Notes under the pieces: generated by a model
The model's database searches: none
What the model was told of the DNA's origin: nothing
The model's input: the letters and a program-made list of their open reading frames with translations, nothing else
Program-made: the position numbers and the translations under genes
Shown: piece after piece, positions 7,763 through 16,006 of the stretch
Layout: every line of letters starts with the position of its first letter
Position numbering within the stretch: the first letter of the stretch is position 1
DNA from: Lewinella sp. IMCC34183
GTDB lineage: Bacteria > Bacteroidota > Bacteroidia > Chitinophagales > Saprospiraceae
Assembly (NCBI RefSeq): GCF_003390915.1
Contig: NZ_QMEM01000008.1
Span: 62,001-126,000 of the forward strand
Length of the DNA stretch: 64,000 nucleotides
Direction: 5' to 3'

Positions 7763-8803
7763 ATGGCGGGATCCCCCGACACTTCACCTAACGTACCCGA
7801 CCTTATCCACGTCTCCGACGAGCAGCCCGGCTGGAGTCGGAAGCCCCACGGCAAGACGTTCCGCTACTTTCGGGAAGACGGTACCCTCATCAAGGATAAG
7901 CTCGTACAGGACCGCCTGGCCTCGCTGGCGATCCCCCCGGCCTGGACCGACGTCTGGATCTGTCCTTTAGAAAACGGCCACCTCCTGAGTACGGGCCGCG
8001 ACGAGGCCGGCCGCAAACAGTACCGCTACCATCCGGACTGGCTGGCCTTCAAACAACTCAACAAGTTTAACACCCTGCTGGAATTCGCCGAGGCGCTGCC
8101 CGGTGCCCGACAGACGCTGCGCCGCATCATCCAGGACGACTCCCACGGGTGGGGCCACGACCGCGTAGCGGCCATCGCCCTTGCAATGATGGACGAGACC
8201 GGCATGCGCGTCGGTAACTCCAGCTACCGGAAGCGCAACGGCACCATCGGCCTGACCACCCTGCGCCGCAAGCACGTGGAAGTTGACCGCGACGGGGTGC
8301 ATTTCGAGTATGTGGGGAAGAGCGGGCAGGAACGGGCCGTGGACCTGAGTGAGCCCTCCCTGGTCAAGATCATCACCAATATGAGTGAGTTGCCGGGCTA
8401 CGAGGTATTCCGCTTCCGGGGCGACGACGGCCGGATGCATAACCTGGACAGCAACGACGTGAACGAGATGGTCCGTGACCTGGTCGGGCCCCGCTTCAGC
8501 AGCAAGTACTTCCGTACCTGGGCGGGTACCGCGGCGGCGGTCGATGCCTACTGGGAGCTACTGGACGAGAATGACGGCGAGGTGCCCGAGCGGGTCGACC
8601 TGCGGGTCGTCGAGCGCGTAGCGGAGTTCCTGGGAAACACCACCGCGGTATGCCGGAAGTACTACATCCACCCCAGCGTGCTGGCCGCGGTGGCCGAGGG
8701 CCGGGTACCCCCGGAGTCGAGCGTCACCGCGAAGGAGGAATCACGCTTCGAGGGGGAGTTCGACCACGACGAAATTATCGCTTACCGGCTTGCCCACGGA
8801 TAG
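7763..8803 (+). CDS. DNA topoisomerase IB (poxvirus/bacterial type)
   Basis: Relaxes supercoils by transient 3'-phosphotyrosyl cleavage of one strand. All catalytic residues can be placed: Arg149 (GMRVGN), Lys186 (VGKSG), Arg251 (YFRTWAG) and the nucleophile Tyr301 (RKYYIHP). The N-terminal beta domain covers about 1-85. 346 aa is typical of bacterial members. The start is the ATG of MAGSPDTSP; a TTG six codons earlier is possible. The last 29 bases overlap the 3' end of the convergent porD gene. Confidence 0.9.
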   Translation: MAGSPDTSPNVPDLIHVSDEQPGWSRKPHGKTFRYFREDGTLIKDKLVQDRLASLAIPPAWTDVWICPLENGHLLSTGRDEAGRKQYRYHPDWLAFKQLNKFNTLLEFAEALPGARQTLRRIIQDDSHGWGHDRVAAIALAMMDETGMRVGNSSYRKRNGTIGLTTLRRKHVEVDRDGVHFEYVGKSGQERAVDLSEPSLVKIITNMSELPGYEVFRFRGDDGRMHNLDSNDVNEMVRDLVGPRFSSKYFRTWAGTAAAVDAYWELLDENDGEVPERVDLRVVERVAEFLGNTTAVCRKYYIHPSVLAAVAEGRVPPESSVTAKEESRFEGEFDHDEIIAYRLAHG

Positions 8804-9740
8804 CGGTGCGTCCCCCGCCCCCCGCGCTGATGGCCCGGTAGGCGCCCGCCTTGGAGGGGTCGATACGCGACATCATCTGGATCACGGCGTTCTTCTCCGG
8901 TCCGGTGGCGCCCTGGTATATGGCAATGATCTCCTCGCGCTTCGCGTCCACGAAGGACTGCACGAGGGCACTGTTGGGGTAGGTCTGGTTGGCGGACTGG
9001 ACGTCCTCGATCGCCAGGGTGATGTTGGCGCGGGCGGCGGCGGGATCGACCAGCATCTGGTCGAGGCCCAGGCGGTGGTAGGTGTAGGCCGCGCGGCGCA
9101 TGGGGATCATCCGGGGGCTCAGCAGGTTTTCCAGCAGGAAGTAGCGGTTATTGGCCTTGCCGGCGGCGGTCCACCCGCCACTGTTGGCCAATCCGTTGGG
9201 TAGGCGGTTATAGATCTGCTGGGCCTCTTCGAAGTAGGGTTGCCCGCCGAGGGGGGAGAAGGTGTCGTAATCCATGCCCAGCACGAGGTAGGCGTAGAAG
9301 CCGAGGATGGAGGCCAGCTCGGAAGTAAAGCTTTGCTCGGAAAGCTGGATGGCCTCGAACTGCTCGTAATTGAATTCCAGCCGCTTGTCCTGGTAGTTGA
9401 GGACCGGGGTGACCTCGCCGATTCCGTAAATGGGGCGGGCACTCTGGATGGCCAGGGTCCCGCTGTACCGGTTGGGGATCAGTTCTTCGCCGCCGCCGGT
9501 TTCCCGCGTGACTTCGGCGAGGGTGAGGAAGAGGGTAGCGTCGATGCGTTCGTCCTCGGTGAAGCGATCGTCGGTCCAGGTGCGGCCGTTGAGGAAGTTG
9601 ACCAGGTCCTTTTCGAGGGTTTCGAATACCCGCTTGTCGGTCTGCGTGATCTGCTGCGTATTGAGGTTGACGGTCCAGTTGATCTCGCTCTGGGCGGTCA
9701 GCAGGCAGGAGGTGAACAGCAGGAGGATAATCAGTCTCAT
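8775..9740 (-). CDS. porD: DUF4835 family protein, type IX secretion component PorD
   Basis: 321 aa with a signal peptide (LIILLLFTSCLLTAQSEIN) and the DUF4835 pattern: NWTVNLNTQQITQTDKRVFE near the N-terminus, LVNFLNGRTWTDDRF and YLVLGMDYDTFSPLGG. PorD is a periplasmic/envelope protein reported to be needed for the type IX secretion system. Its start overlaps the coaBC stop (ATGA), so the two are translationally coupled as the last genes of bamD-rpoZ-coaBC-porD. In other Bacteroidota I recall recN following; here the convergent topoisomerase IB ends the unit. Confidence 0.85.
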   Translation of the reverse strand: MRLIILLLFTSCLLTAQSEINWTVNLNTQQITQTDKRVFETLEKDLVNFLNGRTWTDDRFTEDERIDATLFLTLAEVTRETGGGEELIPNRYSGTLAIQSARPIYGIGEVTPVLNYQDKRLEFNYEQFEAIQLSEQSFTSELASILGFYAYLVLGMDYDTFSPLGGQPYFEEAQQIYNRLPNGLANSGGWTAAGKANNRYFLLENLLSPRMIPMRRAAYTYHRLGLDQMLVDPAAARANITLAIEDVQSANQTYPNSALVQSFVDAKREEIIAIYQGATGPEKNAVIQMMSRIDPSKAGAYRAISAGGGGRTAIRGQAGKR

Positions 9741-10936
9741 GACGGAGCAGTTTCGACGGCCAGGCGATCGAGGATGTCGTCCGCTACCGCGCGTTTGGGT
9801 TTTAACTCGTAGGCGGTCGCCTTATTGCGGTCGATGAGTTGGATTTGGTTCGTATCGTGACCAAAGGCCGCACCGGGATCGCGGGGGGAGTTCAAAACGA
9901 TGAGGTCCAGGTTTTTGCGCTCCAGCTTCGCGCGGGCGTTGGCCGGGCCGTTCTCCGTTTCGAGGGCGAAGCCGATCAGGTACTGTCCGGGCTGCTTGCG
10001 TAGGCCTAGCTCCCGCGCAATATCGGGGTTGGGGACCAGCCGAAGCGAAAGTTCCTCGCCGTGTTTCTTAATTTTTTCCGCGGCTACGGTAGCGGGGCGG
10101 TAATCGGCAACCGCGGCGCAGAGGATGCCTGCGGTACAGTCCGCCCAACGCTCGGTAGCCGCCGTATACATCTCGCGGGCCGACCGGACATCCACGACCG
10201 TGATGCCGGCCGCTGACGTGGATAATTCCGTGGGGCCGAGGACAAGCGTTACTTCGGCGCCGCGGGCGGCGGCGGCTTCGGCCAGGGCGATGCCCATCTT
10301 GCCGGTGCTGCGGTTGCCGAGGTAGCGTACGGGGTCGAGGTCCTCGTGGGTAGGGCCGGCGGTGATGAGCAGCCGGTGACCGGCCAGATCTCTATGGCGC
10401 GCGAAGTGGTCGTCGAGGACGGCCAGGATGCGCTCCGGCTCCGCCAGGCGTCCCTGTCCGGTGAGGCCGCTGGCAAGCTCTCCGCTTTCCACGTCGATGA
10501 GGTGGTTGCCGTAGCCGCGCAGCCGCTCCACGTTGCGGCGGGTAGCCGGGTGCAGCCACATATCCACGTCCATCGCCGGCGCGAAAAAGACCGGGCAGCG
10601 GGCGGAGAGGTAGACCGCCACCAGGGGACTGTCGCAGATGCCGTTGGCCAGTTTGCCCAGGGTAGTAGCCGTGGCGGGGGCGATCAGGTAGGCGTCGGCC
10701 CACAGGCCGAGCTCCACGTGGTTGTTCCAGCTGTCGCCGCTGTGCACGGAGGTGACCACTTCCGCGCGGGAGAGGGTGGCTAACGTAAGCGGACTGATGA
10801 AGTCGGTCGCCGCACGGGTCATGAGTACCCGGACTTCGGCGCCTGACTTGATCAGTCCGCGAACGATGAGGGCGGATTTGTAGGCAGCGATACTGCCGCT
10901 GACGCCCAAGATAATTTTCTTGCCGGCGAGGCCCAA
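9737..10936 (-). CDS. coaBC: Bifunctional phosphopantothenoylcysteine decarboxylase / synthetase (CoaBC, Dfp)
   Basis: Two consecutive steps of coenzyme A synthesis. The FMN-binding CoaC half (about 1-185) shows ILGVSGSIAAYKS, and PAMDVDMW in place of the commoner PAMNxxMW, a change I recall as usual in Bacteroidota. The CoaB half shows ITAGPTHEDLDPVRYLGNRS and NKATAYELK. The start is placed at TTG 10936, five bases after the rpoZ stop, because the longer frame would run 75 bases into rpoZ. 399 aa is normal. Ends with an ATGA overlap into porD. Confidence 0.92.
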   Translation of the reverse strand: MGLAGKKIILGVSGSIAAYKSALIVRGLIKSGAEVRVLMTRAATDFISPLTLATLSRAEVVTSVHSGDSWNNHVELGLWADAYLIAPATATTLGKLANGICDSPLVAVYLSARCPVFFAPAMDVDMWLHPATRRNVERLRGYGNHLIDVESGELASGLTGQGRLAEPERILAVLDDHFARHRDLAGHRLLITAGPTHEDLDPVRYLGNRSTGKMGIALAEAAAARGAEVTLVLGPTELSTSAAGITVVDVRSAREMYTAATERWADCTAGILCAAVADYRPATVAAEKIKKHGEELSLRLVPNPDIARELGLRKQPGQYLIGFALETENGPANARAKLERKNLDLIVLNSPRDPGAAFGHDTNQIQLIDRNKATAYELKPKRAVADDILDRLAVETAPS

Positions 10937-10940
10937 GGGA

Positions 10941-11291
10941 CTACAGGTCGTCCTCGTCTTCCTCGCGGCGCTCGTTGTAGCGGTGGTAGAGCTCGTCGTC
11001 GAGGTACTCACGCATGGCGATCAGGACGGGGTTGGGCAGTTTCTCGTAGAACTTGGAGATCTCGATCTGCTCTTTGTTCTCCACGACTTCCTCGATGGTG
11101 TCCGTGACTTCGGCAAATTCCTCCAGCTTCTGGTCGAGCTCGTGCTTGAGGTCGACGGCGAGCTGCCGGGCGCGGCGGCTCACGATTGAGAGGGCTTCGT
11201 AGATGTTGCCGGTATCGCCGACGACCTGTTGGATATCGCGGGCGGAAGTATCGGGGCTCAGTCCCTGGGCGCGGGCTTTGATGTCAGACAT
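10941..11291 (-). CDS. rpoZ: RNA polymerase omega subunit (Bacteroidota type)
   Basis: 116-aa omega subunit, which helps RNA polymerase assembly. The N-terminal part NIYEALSIVSRRARQLAVDLKHEL corresponds to the conserved helices, followed by an acidic segment and a Bacteroidota-specific tail ending EEDEDDL. The start overlaps the bamD stop by 8 bases. The bamD-rpoZ-coaBC order is well known in this phylum, which supports the call despite low similarity to proteobacterial omega. Confidence 0.85.
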   Translation of the reverse strand: MSDIKARAQGLSPDTSARDIQQVVGDTGNIYEALSIVSRRARQLAVDLKHELDQKLEEFAEVTDTIEEVVENKEQIEISKFYEKLPNPVLIAMREYLDDELYHRYNERREEDEDDL

Positions 11292-12090
11292 TTTCTAGTT
11301 CTTTAAGTTCTTTATTCGATTTATCCAGGTAGTCGCGGACCTCGGGTACGTAGGCACTGTCGGGGTACCGGTTCAGGAAGTTTTCCGCCAGCTCGATGGT
11401 AGCGCGAAGGCGCTCCGGCTTGCGGGTGCGAAAGCTGCGGGAGGCGTACTCGTACTGCACGCGGGCCATCAGGTAGCGGATCTCCTCGGCCCGCTGGGTT
11501 TCGGGGTAGTCCTTGAGGACGTTCTCGAAACTGGTGAGGGCCGATTCGAAGCGTTCGATGTCCATGTACAGTTTGGCCGATTCAAAGTCTTTCAGCTCCA
11601 TCTTGGCCCGCATCTCGTCGATCAGGCGGTTGGCCTCGGGGACCCGTTCGCTGTCCGGGTACCGGTTGGCGAACTCCTCGAAGCCTTCGATGGCCTTGAC
11701 GCTGTAGCTCTGGTCCAGCCGGTAAGTAGGACTGAGCATATAGTTGGCATAGGCCGACATGAACTCCGTTTCTTCCCGCAGGGGGCTGCCGCCGTAGGTG
11801 GTGGCAAAGTTCTTGAAGTAGTAGCTGGCCAGTACGTACTGCTCGGTGTAGTAGTAGGTATAGGCGTAGCGGTAGGCGATCTGCTCGGCCTCCGTTTGTC
11901 CGCGGTAGGGGGCGATCACCAGTTCGTACAGGGTCTGCGCACGCTGGTATTCTCCCGCATCGTAATAGGCGTTGGCCTTCTGCAGGATCATGGCCGGGTC
12001 GTTGCTCGTCCGGATGGTCTCGAATTCCGAGCGGCAGCCGAAGAGCACCACCGACAGGAGGAGCAGGGTAAGTTTAATGCTGTACTGCAT
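11284..12090 (-). CDS. bamD: Outer-membrane assembly lipoprotein BamD
   Basis: Lipoprotein of the beta-barrel assembly machine. The signal peptide ends in a lipobox (SVVLFGCRSEF, Cys19). About five TPR-like helical pairs follow, for example AYYDAGEYQRAQTLYELVI, IEGFEEFANRYPDSERVPEA and IELAENFLNRYPDSAYVPEV. 268 aa matches the family. It is the first gene of a four-gene operon. The -7 box sits so close (7 bases) to the ATG that the transcript may be almost leaderless. Confidence 0.92.
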   Translation of the reverse strand: MQYSIKLTLLLLSVVLFGCRSEFETIRTSNDPAMILQKANAYYDAGEYQRAQTLYELVIAPYRGQTEAEQIAYRYAYTYYYTEQYVLASYYFKNFATTYGGSPLREETEFMSAYANYMLSPTYRLDQSYSVKAIEGFEEFANRYPDSERVPEANRLIDEMRAKMELKDFESAKLYMDIERFESALTSFENVLKDYPETQRAEEIRYLMARVQYEYASRSFRTRKPERLRATIELAENFLNRYPDSAYVPEVRDYLDKSNKELKELENV

Positions 12091-12097
12091 AAGCGCG

Positions 12098-12105
12098 CAA
12101 AGATA
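12098..12105 (-). promoter_or_regulatory. Putative -7 promoter box of the bamD operon
   Basis: CAAAGATA on the plus strand reads TATCTTTG on the minus strand, an exact TAnnTTTG match, 7 bases before the bamD ATG. This predicts a 5' leader of about 0-3 bases. Confidence 0.5.
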
Positions 12106-12172
12106 AGGGTTTTTAAGTAGACACCTTACCTCCCCCGGAAGGTTGTATTTTGGCCGTTCCCGACCCGACGAA

Positions 12173-13105
12173 ATGATACCGCCCCGCCTGGCCGAGCTGC
12201 GCCTGTACTACAACACCACCATCCGCCCCGAGCTGCTCCGGCTCGAGGGACTGCGCAAGCGTATCCTGCGGGGAATGGTGCTGAGCCTCGTGGGCATCCT
12301 GGCCGTACTGGTGGTTTTCCTGGTGTACGATCTCGGCTTCCTAATCTTGCTGCTGGTCGTACCGGTAGCCTTTTATGTCGGTTCGCTATACTTCCGGATC
12401 GAGCGCTTCCGGCAGTCGTTCAAGCCGGCCATCGTGCGCCTGTTACTCGACTTCATCAACGACCTGCCCAACTTCCGTTCGCTGGAGTACGACGCCCGCC
12501 GGCCGATCCTGGCGGACCGCTTCGAACGCAGCGGCCTGTTCCGCCCGCACCCCGACAGCTACCGCGCCGAGGACTACATCCGTGGCCTGGTGGGGGAGAT
12601 GGCCTTCGAAATGGGGGAGGCCTACGTACAGGAGATCAGCCCGGCCAGCAACCGGCTGGAGCTCGTCTTCAGCGGATTGTTCGTACACGCCGTCTTCAAC
12701 GAGCCCACCAGCGGCCGGCTGGCGGTATGGCCCCGACATAAGCTTCGCCGCCTGAAGCGGTCCGTCGACGCCTACGTCGGGCAGCAGGGCCGCTCCGCCG
12801 ATGTAGAGATCCTCAATCCGGACTTCAAGGAAGCCTTCGCCGTCTACGCTCACCCGGGCACGAAGGTGGCGGGAATACTCACCCCTCCGATGCAGGACGC
12901 CCTGGTGGAGTTTCACCGGAGGGAGCAACGCGACCTCTACTTCGCCGTACACAACAAGGACCTCTTCATCGGCCTGGAACACGGCTACGACCTGCTCGAG
13001 CCGCACTTTTTCCGCTCCAACCTGTCGTTTCAGCTGATCCGGCAGTTCTACGTGGATATCATGCTGATCCTGACGGTCATTCAGGACTTCGATCAGACGC
13101 ACTAG
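12173..13105 (+). CDS. DUF3137 family membrane protein
   Basis: 310 aa. Two adjacent hydrophobic segments (about 35-75, VLSLVGILAVLVVFLVYDLG and LILLLVVPVAFYVGSLYF) anchor a soluble C-terminal domain that fits DUF3137: NRLELVFSGLFVHAVFN, EILNPDFKEAFAVYAHP and LYFAVHNKDLFIGLE. Function unknown; related proteins are called Galanin-like or MASE-like without evidence. The start is the ATG at 12173, 22 bases after a near-consensus box (TATTTTGG), in preference to TTG 12143. Overlaps the convergent ppx gene by 29 bases. Confidence 0.8.
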   Translation: MIPPRLAELRLYYNTTIRPELLRLEGLRKRILRGMVLSLVGILAVLVVFLVYDLGFLILLLVVPVAFYVGSLYFRIERFRQSFKPAIVRLLLDFINDLPNFRSLEYDARRPILADRFERSGLFRPHPDSYRAEDYIRGLVGEMAFEMGEAYVQEISPASNRLELVFSGLFVHAVFNEPTSGRLAVWPRHKLRRLKRSVDAYVGQQGRSADVEILNPDFKEAFAVYAHPGTKVAGILTPPMQDALVEFHRREQRDLYFAVHNKDLFIGLEHGYDLLEPHFFRSNLSFQLIRQFYVDIMLILTVIQDFDQTH

Positions 13106-14030
13106 TCAGGTCGGTTCCCACAAGACCCAGCAGGATGCCCTCCTTCATGGCGTAATCGCTGACCGTAATCCGGTCGATACCGGCCAACTGCATCGTAAAG
13201 CGCAGCAGCAGGAGCGCGGACACGATCAGGTCGACGCGCTCGTGGGGCAGGCCGGCCATCTCCATTCGTTCGGCCACCGTGGAGGCCACCACGCGATAGT
13301 GCAGCTCCTCCAGTGCGGTCAGGGAAAGGCGATGACTGCCGGGGCGGTCGTCGGGCGCCGGGTGGGGGACCAGGTCGGCAAGGACGTCGAAGGTGCCCGC
13401 CGCACCAACCAGGTGGGTGGTGGGGTATTCGCGAAGTACGTCGCGCAGGGGCAGCAGCTCCCGCGTAAGAAACTCGTCGAGGGCACGGATCTCGGTCTCC
13501 GTTATCGGATCTGCCCGGTGAAAACGGCGCTGCAGCACGGCGGCCCCGATGGGAAAGGAGCGGCGCCAGTGCACCCCCCGCTCGGAGGCGAGGATGTATT
13601 CGGTGGAGCCGCCGCCGATGTCCATGATGAGCACCCGGTCGACGAGGGGGGGCAGGGCCGCCAGTACGCCCCGCGTGATGTAGGCGGCCTCGGTGTCTCC
13701 GGGGATCAGGCGAATCACGATACCGGATTCCAGCTCCGCGGTGCGTACGAAGACCTCGCCGTTGGCGGCGGTCCGCAGGGCCGCGGTGCCGATGGCGGTT
13801 ACTTCCGTGACGCCGTACCGGTCAATCACCTCCCGGAAGTGCCGCAGCGTCTCCAGCCCTCGCGCGAAGGGAGCCGGACCGATGGTTTCTATGCCGTCGC
13901 TGGCGAGTTTGACGAAGATGCGTTCCCGGTAGTGCTCCGTGATGCGGCGGTCGGGACCTACCGCGGCGATGAGCAGGTGAAAGGTATTGGTGCCGAGGTC
14001 AATGACGGCGCGTAGGTCGGTGTCGGACAT
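13077..14030 (-). CDS. Ppx/GppA-family exopolyphosphatase
   Basis: ASKHA-fold phosphatase that hydrolyses polyphosphate and/or the terminal phosphate of pppGpp. Phosphate-binding motifs are AVIDLGTNTFHLLI (N-terminus), IGTAALRTA and MDIGGGSTEY (about residues 140-150). At 317 aa it has only the two N-terminal ASKHA domains, without the C-terminal HD-like part of E. coli Ppx. The start is the ATG of MSDTDLRAV; the longer frame reads into the neighbouring barrel gene. It begins 2 bases before the 3' end of that gene, so they are probably co-transcribed. Confidence 0.88.
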   Translation of the reverse strand: MSDTDLRAVIDLGTNTFHLLIAAVGPDRRITEHYRERIFVKLASDGIETIGPAPFARGLETLRHFREVIDRYGVTEVTAIGTAALRTAANGEVFVRTAELESGIVIRLIPGDTEAAYITRGVLAALPPLVDRVLIMDIGGGSTEYILASERGVHWRRSFPIGAAVLQRRFHRADPITETEIRALDEFLTRELLPLRDVLREYPTTHLVGAAGTFDVLADLVPHPAPDDRPGSHRLSLTALEELHYRVVASTVAERMEMAGLPHERVDLIVSALLLLRFTMQLAGIDRITVSDYAMKEGILLGLVGTDLTSASDRSPE

Positions 14031-14032
14031 AA

Positions 14033-14653
14033 TCAGTTGCCGGTTGGTGGGGTGGGGGCGGCGGGCAGGGATTCCCCGGCGCCTAGGGTGTAGACGGCCC
14101 TCAGCGAGAGCGTACGCCCGCGCAGGCGGGGCGCTTCGGCCTGCTGCAGGTCGGTAAATTGCTTGGACCACCTAAAATTCACGCCCAGTCGGGGAGTGAG
14201 GAATAGGGTCACGCCCAGATTGGCCGCGGCGTGGTCGTTCTTTAGGGGAAAGGAGGTGGTGATATCGTTTCCGGCCGCATCCGTGATGGTATACCCGATC
14301 AACCGCTGGTAGCTAACGCCGGCCTCGGCCGCCAGCCGCCAGTCCTTGTAATAGACCATCAGGGGCAGCTCCACGGTGTTGAGCCGGATGTCGCGAAAAT
14401 CGCTGACGTTGATGCTGTTGCGGTTACGGTGCGCACCCTGCTGACTATACAGCAACTCCGGACCCACCCGCCAGCGGTCACCCAGCAGGGCCACGACGCG
14501 CAGGCCGGCGTTGACTCCCGGTTGGTAGAAACCGAGGAGGTCGTCGCCGTCGACCTGACTGAGGTTGACCCCGCCCAGGATGGAGGCCCGGAACGTCTGG
14601 GCCGACAGGCTGACCGCAAGGAGAAACGACAACAGCAACAGGGGGATGCGCAT
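14033..14653 (-). CDS. Outer-membrane beta-barrel protein (PorT-like family)
   Basis: 206 aa with a signal peptide (MRIPLLLLSFLLAVSLSAQ) and alternating amphipathic strands: ASILGGVNLSQVDGDDLLGF, RVGPELLYSQQGAH and VELPLMVYYKDWRLAAEAG. These fit the outer-membrane barrel family PF13568. The start is the ATG of that signal peptide. It lies directly upstream of ppx. The role is unknown; such proteins are abundant in Bacteroidota. Confidence 0.8.
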   Translation of the reverse strand: MRIPLLLLSFLLAVSLSAQTFRASILGGVNLSQVDGDDLLGFYQPGVNAGLRVVALLGDRWRVGPELLYSQQGAHRNRNSINVSDFRDIRLNTVELPLMVYYKDWRLAAEAGVSYQRLIGYTITDAAGNDITTSFPLKNDHAAANLGVTLFLTPRLGVNFRWSKQFTDLQQAEAPRLRGRTLSLRAVYTLGAGESLPAAPTPPTGN

Positions 14654-14717
14654 AGGACAAATGTACTGCGGGGTACTGAGGCATTGGCGTGGCACGACGG
14701 ATCGGCGCCCGATATGA

Positions 14718-14725
14718 TACCTTTG
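14718..14725 (+). promoter_or_regulatory. Putative -7 promoter box
   Basis: TACCTTTG, exact TAnnTTTG match, 34 bases before the ATG of the 96-aa gene at 14760. Confidence 0.4.
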
Positions 14726-14759
14726 CCGCCTACTACTTGCACCCGCGCCCCGCCGACCG

Positions 14760-15050
14760 ATGATCACCGCCACAACACGCAACCTTAAAAAACTGGAAAC
14801 CCTCCTCAAGGAGCTAGGGTACGCCGTCCGCTACGAAAAGGGCAACTTCACTTCCGGCTACTGCCTGGTGGAGCAGCGGCGCATCGCGATCGTGAATCGC
14901 TTCTACGACACCGAGGGACGGGTGGGCGTACTCCTCGATATCCTGGCCGAGTACCGGGTACCGCCCGCCGGTGTGGAGCTGACGCCGGCATCCGAAAAAT
15001 TGCTCGCAAAGATTCGCAACAGCCGCCGGGAGGCAGCGGAGGAGGAATGA
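14760..15050 (+). CDS. Small conserved hypothetical protein (96 aa)
   Basis: Soluble, no signal peptide. Features include NLKKLETLLKELGYAVRYEK, then GNFTSGYCLVEQRRIAIVNR (alternating strands) and VGVLLDILAEYRVPP. This pattern resembles a small alpha/beta protein that I recall as widespread but unnamed in Bacteroidota. It has its own promoter-like box and faces a secreted protein gene on the other strand, whose stop lies one base away. No function can be given. Confidence 0.7.
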   Translation: MITATTRNLKKLETLLKELGYAVRYEKGNFTSGYCLVEQRRIAIVNRFYDTEGRVGVLLDILAEYRVPPAGVELTPASEKLLAKIRNSRREAAEEE

Positions 15051-15051
15051 C

Positions 15052-15729
15052 CTACCGCTGCATTTTTTCTACCGCCTTATCGTAGAAGGTGATGCCCTCC
15101 CAGGGAACGTCCAGTTCCTCGGTGAGGGTCCACCGCCGGTCTTCGGGCCGCATGACGTATACGCTACGGCGTTCCTCCGTTGAGCCGGACGCCTTTGAAT
15201 ATTTCCGGCCGATCTGGATAAGGTCGAAGCGGGTATCGAGATTAACGTCGGTAATGTAGCTGTCGAGCTGGGTACAGTCCGTGCCGTTGCAGTTGAGGGT
15301 CGCGAGGGTCTTGAGGTGCTCGACCTTGCCGTCGCGGATGGCGAACATGTCAATCTGGTCGCCGGATGCGGTAGACAGGCGGGTGATGTACAGGTTTTCG
15401 TCGACTCCCTTGATGGCCATCGTTCCGTAATACGTAGCATCGTCTGCGTCGGCCATTTGCCGCCAGCGGGTCGGCAGCATAGCCATGGCGGTATCCGTGA
15501 GTTCGCGGCCCCGGAAGAAATAATCGTCCAGGGGGTCGATCTCCGGCTCCACGTACACGTGCATGAACCCTACGTTGGACTCGTCAAAGTTGGTAGCGAA
15601 GACGTCGGCCCCGGTGTTGGCCTCCAGGGCGGTGGTTTGCATACCCTCACCACCGACGTCGACCGGCGATTGCGCGGATAGCAAGGTGGTAAAGAAAAGC
15701 CCGGAAAGGAACAGGATAGGGATACGCAT
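15052..15729 (-). CDS. Secreted protein of unknown function (225 aa)
   Basis: A clear signal peptide (MRIPILFLSGLFFTTLLSAQ) precedes a soluble domain with no recognised family. It contains DDYFFRGRELTDTAMAMLP, a beta-rich segment ATYYGTMAIKGVDENLYITR, and a Cys pair in ATLNCNGTDCTQLD that could form a disulfide. VNLDTRFDLIQIGRKY recalls repeat-like strands. No sorting domain is seen at the C-terminus. Probably periplasmic or outer-membrane associated. Confidence 0.65.
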   Translation of the reverse strand: MRIPILFLSGLFFTTLLSAQSPVDVGGEGMQTTALEANTGADVFATNFDESNVGFMHVYVEPEIDPLDDYFFRGRELTDTAMAMLPTRWRQMADADDATYYGTMAIKGVDENLYITRLSTASGDQIDMFAIRDGKVEHLKTLATLNCNGTDCTQLDSYITDVNLDTRFDLIQIGRKYSKASGSTEERRSVYVMRPEDRRWTLTEELDVPWEGITFYDKAVEKMQR

Positions 15730-15820
15730 GGCGGTGAGTTCTTTGTAGTGAAACGCGATTTGCTACCGCGGATGTTCTTTTCCCAGGCGACACGCCCTAC
15801 ATTGGCGGAAAATACCTTTG

Positions 15821-16006
15821 ATGACCTACACCGAGGCCCAGGCCGAGTTGGAGCATATCCTCGCCCAGTTGCAGGAGGTGCCGGCCGACATCGACCAGCT
15901 CCACGCCCGCGTAGCCCGTGCGGAGCAGCTGATCGCCCACTGCCGGGCCCGCCTGCGCGGCGTGGAGGAAGAGATCACCGAACTGCGCCGCACCGCCGAT
16001 GACTGA
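15821..16006 (+). CDS. xseB: Exodeoxyribonuclease VII small subunit
   Basis: 61-aa helical protein matching XseB: YTEAQAELEHILAQLQEV, then HARVARAEQLIAHCRARLRG. It pairs with XseA in a single-strand exonuclease; xseA is not in this window. The start is the ATG at 15821; a TTG directly before it is less likely. A near-consensus box (TACATTGG, 15798-15805) lies 15 bases upstream. The 3' end overlaps the next gene by 8 bases. Confidence 0.82.
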   Translation: MTYTEAQAELEHILAQLQEVPADIDQLHARVARAEQLIAHCRARLRGVEEEITELRRTADD

